Below, piece after piece: positions 5,248 to 7,825 of a DNA stretch of 7,825 nt. Position 1 is the stretch's first letter; every line of letters starts with the position of its first letter. The translations under genes were made by a program, and so were the position numbers. The stretch comes from SKGA01 sp051819745 (GTDB lineage: Archaea > Nanobdellota > Nanobdellia > Woesearchaeales > SKGA01), in NCBI GenBank assembly GCA_051819745.1, contig JBNJGO010000037.1, forward strand, positions 1 to 7,825. The letters are read 5' to 3'. The notes under the pieces are model-generated. The model ran no database searches, had not been told where the DNA came from, and saw nothing but the letters and a program-made list of their open reading frames with translations.

Positions 5248-5652
5248 ATGCCTCACAGATGTGTCTCTTGCGGAAAAATGTTTGACGATGGTTCTAAAGA
5301 GATACTTCACGGTTGTTCGCAGTGCCACGGAAAACTCTTTTTTTATGTTAAAAAAGAAAAACTTGAAGAGCTAAAAAAAGAACAGCAAGAAATTATTAAT
5401 CTCAGCACTGATGAGAAAAAACAAATTGAAGATGATGTGCACGATATTCTTGGTGATGATATTGACACTCAAAAACCAATAATTCTCGATATTGAAAGTA
5501 TTAAGATTCTTCGTCCAGGCCAATACGAACTTGATCTCGTTCATCTCTTTGAACAGAAACAACCGCTTATCTACAAGCTTGAAGATGGAAAATATGTTAT
5601 TGACCTTCTCGAATCGTTCAAGAAGATGAAACCTGGTTCTTCAAAAAAATAA
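5248..5652 (+). CDS. oapC: OapC/ArvC family zinc-ribbon protein
   Basis: This is a 134-residue protein with an N-terminal zinc ribbon: C5-x2-C8 and C23-x2-C26 (CVSC and CSQC), spaced by 14 residues, followed by GKLFFYVKK, the usual closing strand. A Lys/Glu-rich helical segment, likely coiled coil, spans about 34-68. An acidic stretch (DDVHDILGDDID) then leads to a compact C-terminal part with ILRPGQYELDLVHLFEQ (about 89-105) and ending in KPGSSKK. That RPGQYEL(D)L region is a recognisable feature of the OapC/ArvC family. GGTGA (5238-5242) lies 5 bases before ATG 5248, which is preferred over the upstream TTG 5236 and GTG 5239 because those overlap the ribosome-binding site. It is the third gene of the oapABC operon and presumably acts with the GTPase. 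Confidence 0.88.
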   Translation: MPHRCVSCGKMFDDGSKEILHGCSQCHGKLFFYVKKEKLEELKKEQQEIINLSTDEKKQIEDDVHDILGDDIDTQKPIILDIESIKILRPGQYELDLVHLFEQKQPLIYKLEDGKYVIDLLESFKKMKPGSSKK

Positions 5653-5666
5653 TCTTGTGATATTCT

Positions 5667-6461
5667 ATGCGATTAATTGATGTTCACGCACATTATGATT
5701 TCAAGCCCTTCTCCGAAGATATTGATAGTTATGTGCAAAAAGCAGAGTCTGCTGGTGTGAAAGTAATCGTTTCAAACGGTACTACTGTAACGAGCAATCG
5801 AACAGTTCTTTCTCTTGCTAAAAAACATGCTATTATCAAACCTGCTCTCGGATTATATCCTTCTCACGTTGCCGAAATGTCTGATGATGAGATTGACCGA
5901 GAAATCTCTTTTATCAAACGTTCCAATCCTAGCGCGATAGGTGAAGTTGGTCTTGATTACAAAGTAACGGATGATGCTTCGGGTAAGGAATTTAAAGAAT
6001 TATCTCTTGAACAACAAGAACAACACAAACAACGACAAAAAAATACTTTTATCAAATTCATAGAACTTGCAAATGAGCTTGATATTCCCATCATCGTTCA
6101 TTCCAGAAAAGCAGAAGCTGATGCTATCGACCTTTTGATTCGTCACAAGGCAAAAAAAGTTATTATGCATTGTTTTATGGGTAAGAAAAAATATGTTAAA
6201 CAGATACAGGAACAAAAATGGTTTTTTTCCATACCTGTTGTTGTCACAAAATTACAGCAAGTTCAAGATATTGTTGCGACAACTCCGCTCTCAAGATTAT
6301 TCACTGAAACCGATGCTCCTTATCTCGGTCCAACCCCTGGCGAAGCTAATGATTCATCAAATGTTTCTGTTTCCATTTCAAAAATAGCTCAAATAAAAGG
6401 TTTAACTGAACAAGAAACTGCAGATCAGATTTTTATGAATTATTTGAGATTATTTCCTTAA
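5667..6461 (+). CDS. tatD: TatD family metal-dependent hydrolase (putative DNase)
   Basis: This is an amidohydrolase-fold TIM barrel of 264 residues. The full metal set is present: H7 and H9 in DVHAH, E93 in AIGEVGLDY, H145 in IIVHSRKAEADA, H168 in VIMHCFMG, and D216 in TETDAPYLGP. TatD proteins are divalent-metal 3'-5' exonucleases or endonucleases and some are D-aminoacyl-tRNA deacylase-like; the substrate here is not determined. Residues 101-125 form an extra charged, Gln-rich stretch after GLDY, longer than in compact TatDs. The segment GEANDSSNV (225-233) corresponds to the usual Asn-rich loop after the DAPY motif. ATG 5667 has GTGAT (5657-5661) at a 5-base spacing and lies 14 bp after oapC, so it is probably the last gene of that operon. 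Confidence 0.93.
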   Translation: MRLIDVHAHYDFKPFSEDIDSYVQKAESAGVKVIVSNGTTVTSNRTVLSLAKKHAIIKPALGLYPSHVAEMSDDEIDREISFIKRSNPSAIGEVGLDYKVTDDASGKEFKELSLEQQEQHKQRQKNTFIKFIELANELDIPIIVHSRKAEADAIDLLIRHKAKKVIMHCFMGKKKYVKQIQEQKWFFSIPVVVTKLQQVQDIVATTPLSRLFTETDAPYLGPTPGEANDSSNVSVSISKIAQIKGLTEQETADQIFMNYLRLFP

Positions 6462-6494
6462 TCAGAGGTGTATTTTCGTCTTTCGGGCAAAACT

Positions 6495-6504
6495 CTTATT
6501 AATA
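6495..6504 (+). promoter_or_regulatory. TATA-like element before the radical SAM gene
   Basis: CTTATTAATA, preceded by GCAAAACT, sits 38 bp before ATG 6542. A start site about 25 bp downstream would leave a short leader of some 15-20 bases holding GAGGT (6527-6531). The 80-bp gap after tatD and this box suggest a separate or additional promoter, though read-through from the oap operon is possible because no clear T-tract terminator follows tatD. Confidence 0.4.
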
Positions 6505-6541
6505 CTTAAAGATTACAATATACTATGAGGTTGGTTAGATC

Positions 6542-7810
6542 ATGTCACAAATAGAGCTTGTTTTGACAAAAAAAACTCACTGCGGTCCCTTAGCTAAAGG
6601 GTGTGATCATTGTGTAAAAGGTAGAAAAAGTGTTTTTTTTGTAACTGGTCTTTGTCATTACCGTTGTTTTTACTGTCCTATTTCTGATGATAAACGGTAC
6701 AAAGATATTGTTAAGATAAATGAGCAATTCATTTCAACCCCTGATTCCAAGCAGGGAATTGATCAAGCCATTGAAGAGATCAAATTATGTCAATCATCCG
6801 GTGTTGGAATTACAGGTGGTGATCCTCTGTTGAAACTCGATAGGGTATGTACTTATATCAAGGCATTCAAAGAAAAATTTGGATCGTCATTTCACATACA
6901 CTTATACACTACACTTGATCATGTGACTCAAGAAGCGCTTCTTCAATTAGAATCTGCTGGTCTTGATGAGATACGGTTCCATTTCAACGTCCAAGATATT
7001 TTATTATGGGAGAAGGTTCATTTTGCAGAAGGTAGTTCGATGGATGTTGGTGTTGAAATACCTGTAGTTCCTGGCTTTAAGGAAAAAACTAAAGAACTCA
7101 TTTCATTTTGTGCGCAATTAGGGTTTATTACTTTCATCAATCTCAACGAACTAGAATATAGTGATGCTTCTCAAGAACGTTTTGACGAATTAGGTCTTGT
7201 TGTCAAAGATGACTTATCCTATGCTATCGAAGGCAGTGAGGAGTTGGCTCTTGAACTTGTTGAGTTTGGAAAACAAAAATCTATTTCAACCCATTATTGT
7301 TCTGCAGAATTCAAGGATAAAGTCCAGCTTGGTAATCGTCTCCGATTGAGATCACAATCTGTTGCAAGAGAGTTTGATGATGTTAATGAACAGGGAATGT
7401 TATATCGTGGTGTCCTGCGCCCAATTTCTGATACTCCTGATCGTCCTTTTACAAAAGATGTTCCTCCTCTCACAGGAGATGTTGTTGAGGATGAGATTGA
7501 TACTATCGTGCAAAATAAAGGATTATTAGATGTTGGTGTTCCTGAAAAAAAACCTTCTCAAGAAATATTTTATGAAGGTTTCACGCTTCATGGTATTCGA
7601 AAGCAATTAATGTCTTTGTTTGATATTCCCGAAGATCTTATTGAAGTTGATGGTGATCGCATTATTACTGGAGCTCACATTCTCAAAGAGATATGGCCTC
7701 AAGTGAAACGGAAGCGAACGCTTGTCGGTTGGAAAAAGCATTTTAAGGCCGAACTCGTGGTAGAATATCCTACTAGCGATCATTTTCCTCTTGAGCGAGA
7801 AGAGTTATGA
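6542..7810 (+). CDS. Radical SAM protein, COG2108-like (function unknown)
   Basis: This 422-residue protein has a radical SAM core. The CX3CX2C cluster motif is C38-HYR-C42-FY-C45 followed by P46, and the SAM-binding Gly motif is ITGGDPLL (90-97). Barrel strands can be followed through IHLYTTLD (119-126), IRFHFNV (144-150) and VGVEIPVVPG (169-178). Ahead of the core is CGPLAKGCDHCVKGRKSVFFVTG with C14, C21 and C24. A later conserved-looking HYCSAEFKDKVQLGNRL (251-267) adds C253. These four extra cysteines could bind a second Fe-S cluster or zinc (inference). Residues about 285-422 form a C-terminal region with no domain I recognise. The overall pattern matches archaeal proteins annotated as related to pyruvate formate-lyase activating enzyme, with no assigned substrate. 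GAGGT (6527-6531) lies 10 bases before the ATG. The stop overlaps the next start by ATGA. Confidence 0.85.
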   Translation: MSQIELVLTKKTHCGPLAKGCDHCVKGRKSVFFVTGLCHYRCFYCPISDDKRYKDIVKINEQFISTPDSKQGIDQAIEEIKLCQSSGVGITGGDPLLKLDRVCTYIKAFKEKFGSSFHIHLYTTLDHVTQEALLQLESAGLDEIRFHFNVQDILLWEKVHFAEGSSMDVGVEIPVVPGFKEKTKELISFCAQLGFITFINLNELEYSDASQERFDELGLVVKDDLSYAIEGSEELALELVEFGKQKSISTHYCSAEFKDKVQLGNRLRLRSQSVAREFDDVNEQGMLYRGVLRPISDTPDRPFTKDVPPLTGDVVEDEIDTIVQNKGLLDVGVPEKKPSQEIFYEGFTLHGIRKQLMSLFDIPEDLIEVDGDRIITGAHILKEIWPQVKRKRTLVGWKKHFKAELVVEYPTSDHFPLEREEL

Positions 7811-7825
7811 TCAGTTTTAGTGTCA
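7807..7825 (+). CDS. Start of a downstream gene, cut by the window end
   Basis: ATG 7807 overlaps the radical SAM stop as ATGA and opens MISFSV before the window ends. Such 4-base overlaps are typical of translationally coupled genes, so a real gene is likely, but six residues allow no family call. A weak GAG-rich stretch (7793-7804, GAGCGAGAAGAG) could serve as its ribosome-binding site. Confidence 0.45.

Overview
The window is a gene-dense, AT-rich stretch of an archaeal chromosome with every recognisable gene on the + strand. The archaeal assignment rests on gene content and signals: an Sm-like (LSm) protein followed directly by ribosomal protein eL37, the OapA/B/C (ArvA/B/C) GTPase–DUF2073–zinc-ribbon triad, a TatD-type metallohydrolase, a COG2108-like radical SAM protein, and BRE/TATA-like promoters in place of bacterial -35/-10 boxes. 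A bacterial-type folate gene set (thyA, folA, glyA) together with the AT-rich composition suggests a DPANN-type or related uncultured archaeon. That lineage call is an inference and is not proven by this window.

Layout: (1) 1-360 is the 3' end of an unrecognised frame with an acidic Ser/Asp-rich tail. (2) 395-961 is a promoter, then an LSm gene with an enlarged charged loop, then a 54-codon eL37 gene, then an oligo-T terminator. (3) 962-1263 is about 300 bases without a confident gene. It holds a 17-bp direct repeat in two copies, a near-consensus Shine-Dalgarno sequence in front of only tiny frames, and the thyA promoter region. (4) 1264-3999 carries thymidylate synthase, dihydrofolate reductase and serine hydroxymethyltransferase, the three enzymes of the thymidylate cycle. 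folA and glyA are only 2 bp apart. (5) 4114-6461 begins with the clearest BRE/TATA element in the window, placed for a nearly leaderless transcript, and runs oapA-oapB-oapC-tatD with gaps of 9 to 33 bp. (6) 6542-7810 is a cysteine-rich radical SAM protein, translationally coupled by an ATGA overlap to a gene cut by the window end.

How the genes work together: SHMT makes 5,10-methylene-THF from serine and THF, ThyA uses it to convert dUMP to dTMP and releases dihydrofolate, and DHFR regenerates THF. The OapABC/ArvABC triad is known in haloarchaea next to the main replication origin, and its GTPase has been linked to extracellular vesicle formation. Its mechanism is poorly understood, and here it is followed directly by a TatD-family hydrolase. 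LSm and eL37 are RNA-binding and ribosomal housekeeping proteins that commonly pair in archaea. I see no mobile element, CRISPR array, tRNA or rRNA. The least explained parts are the OapABC-TatD-radical SAM neighbourhood and the structured intergenic region 962-1263.
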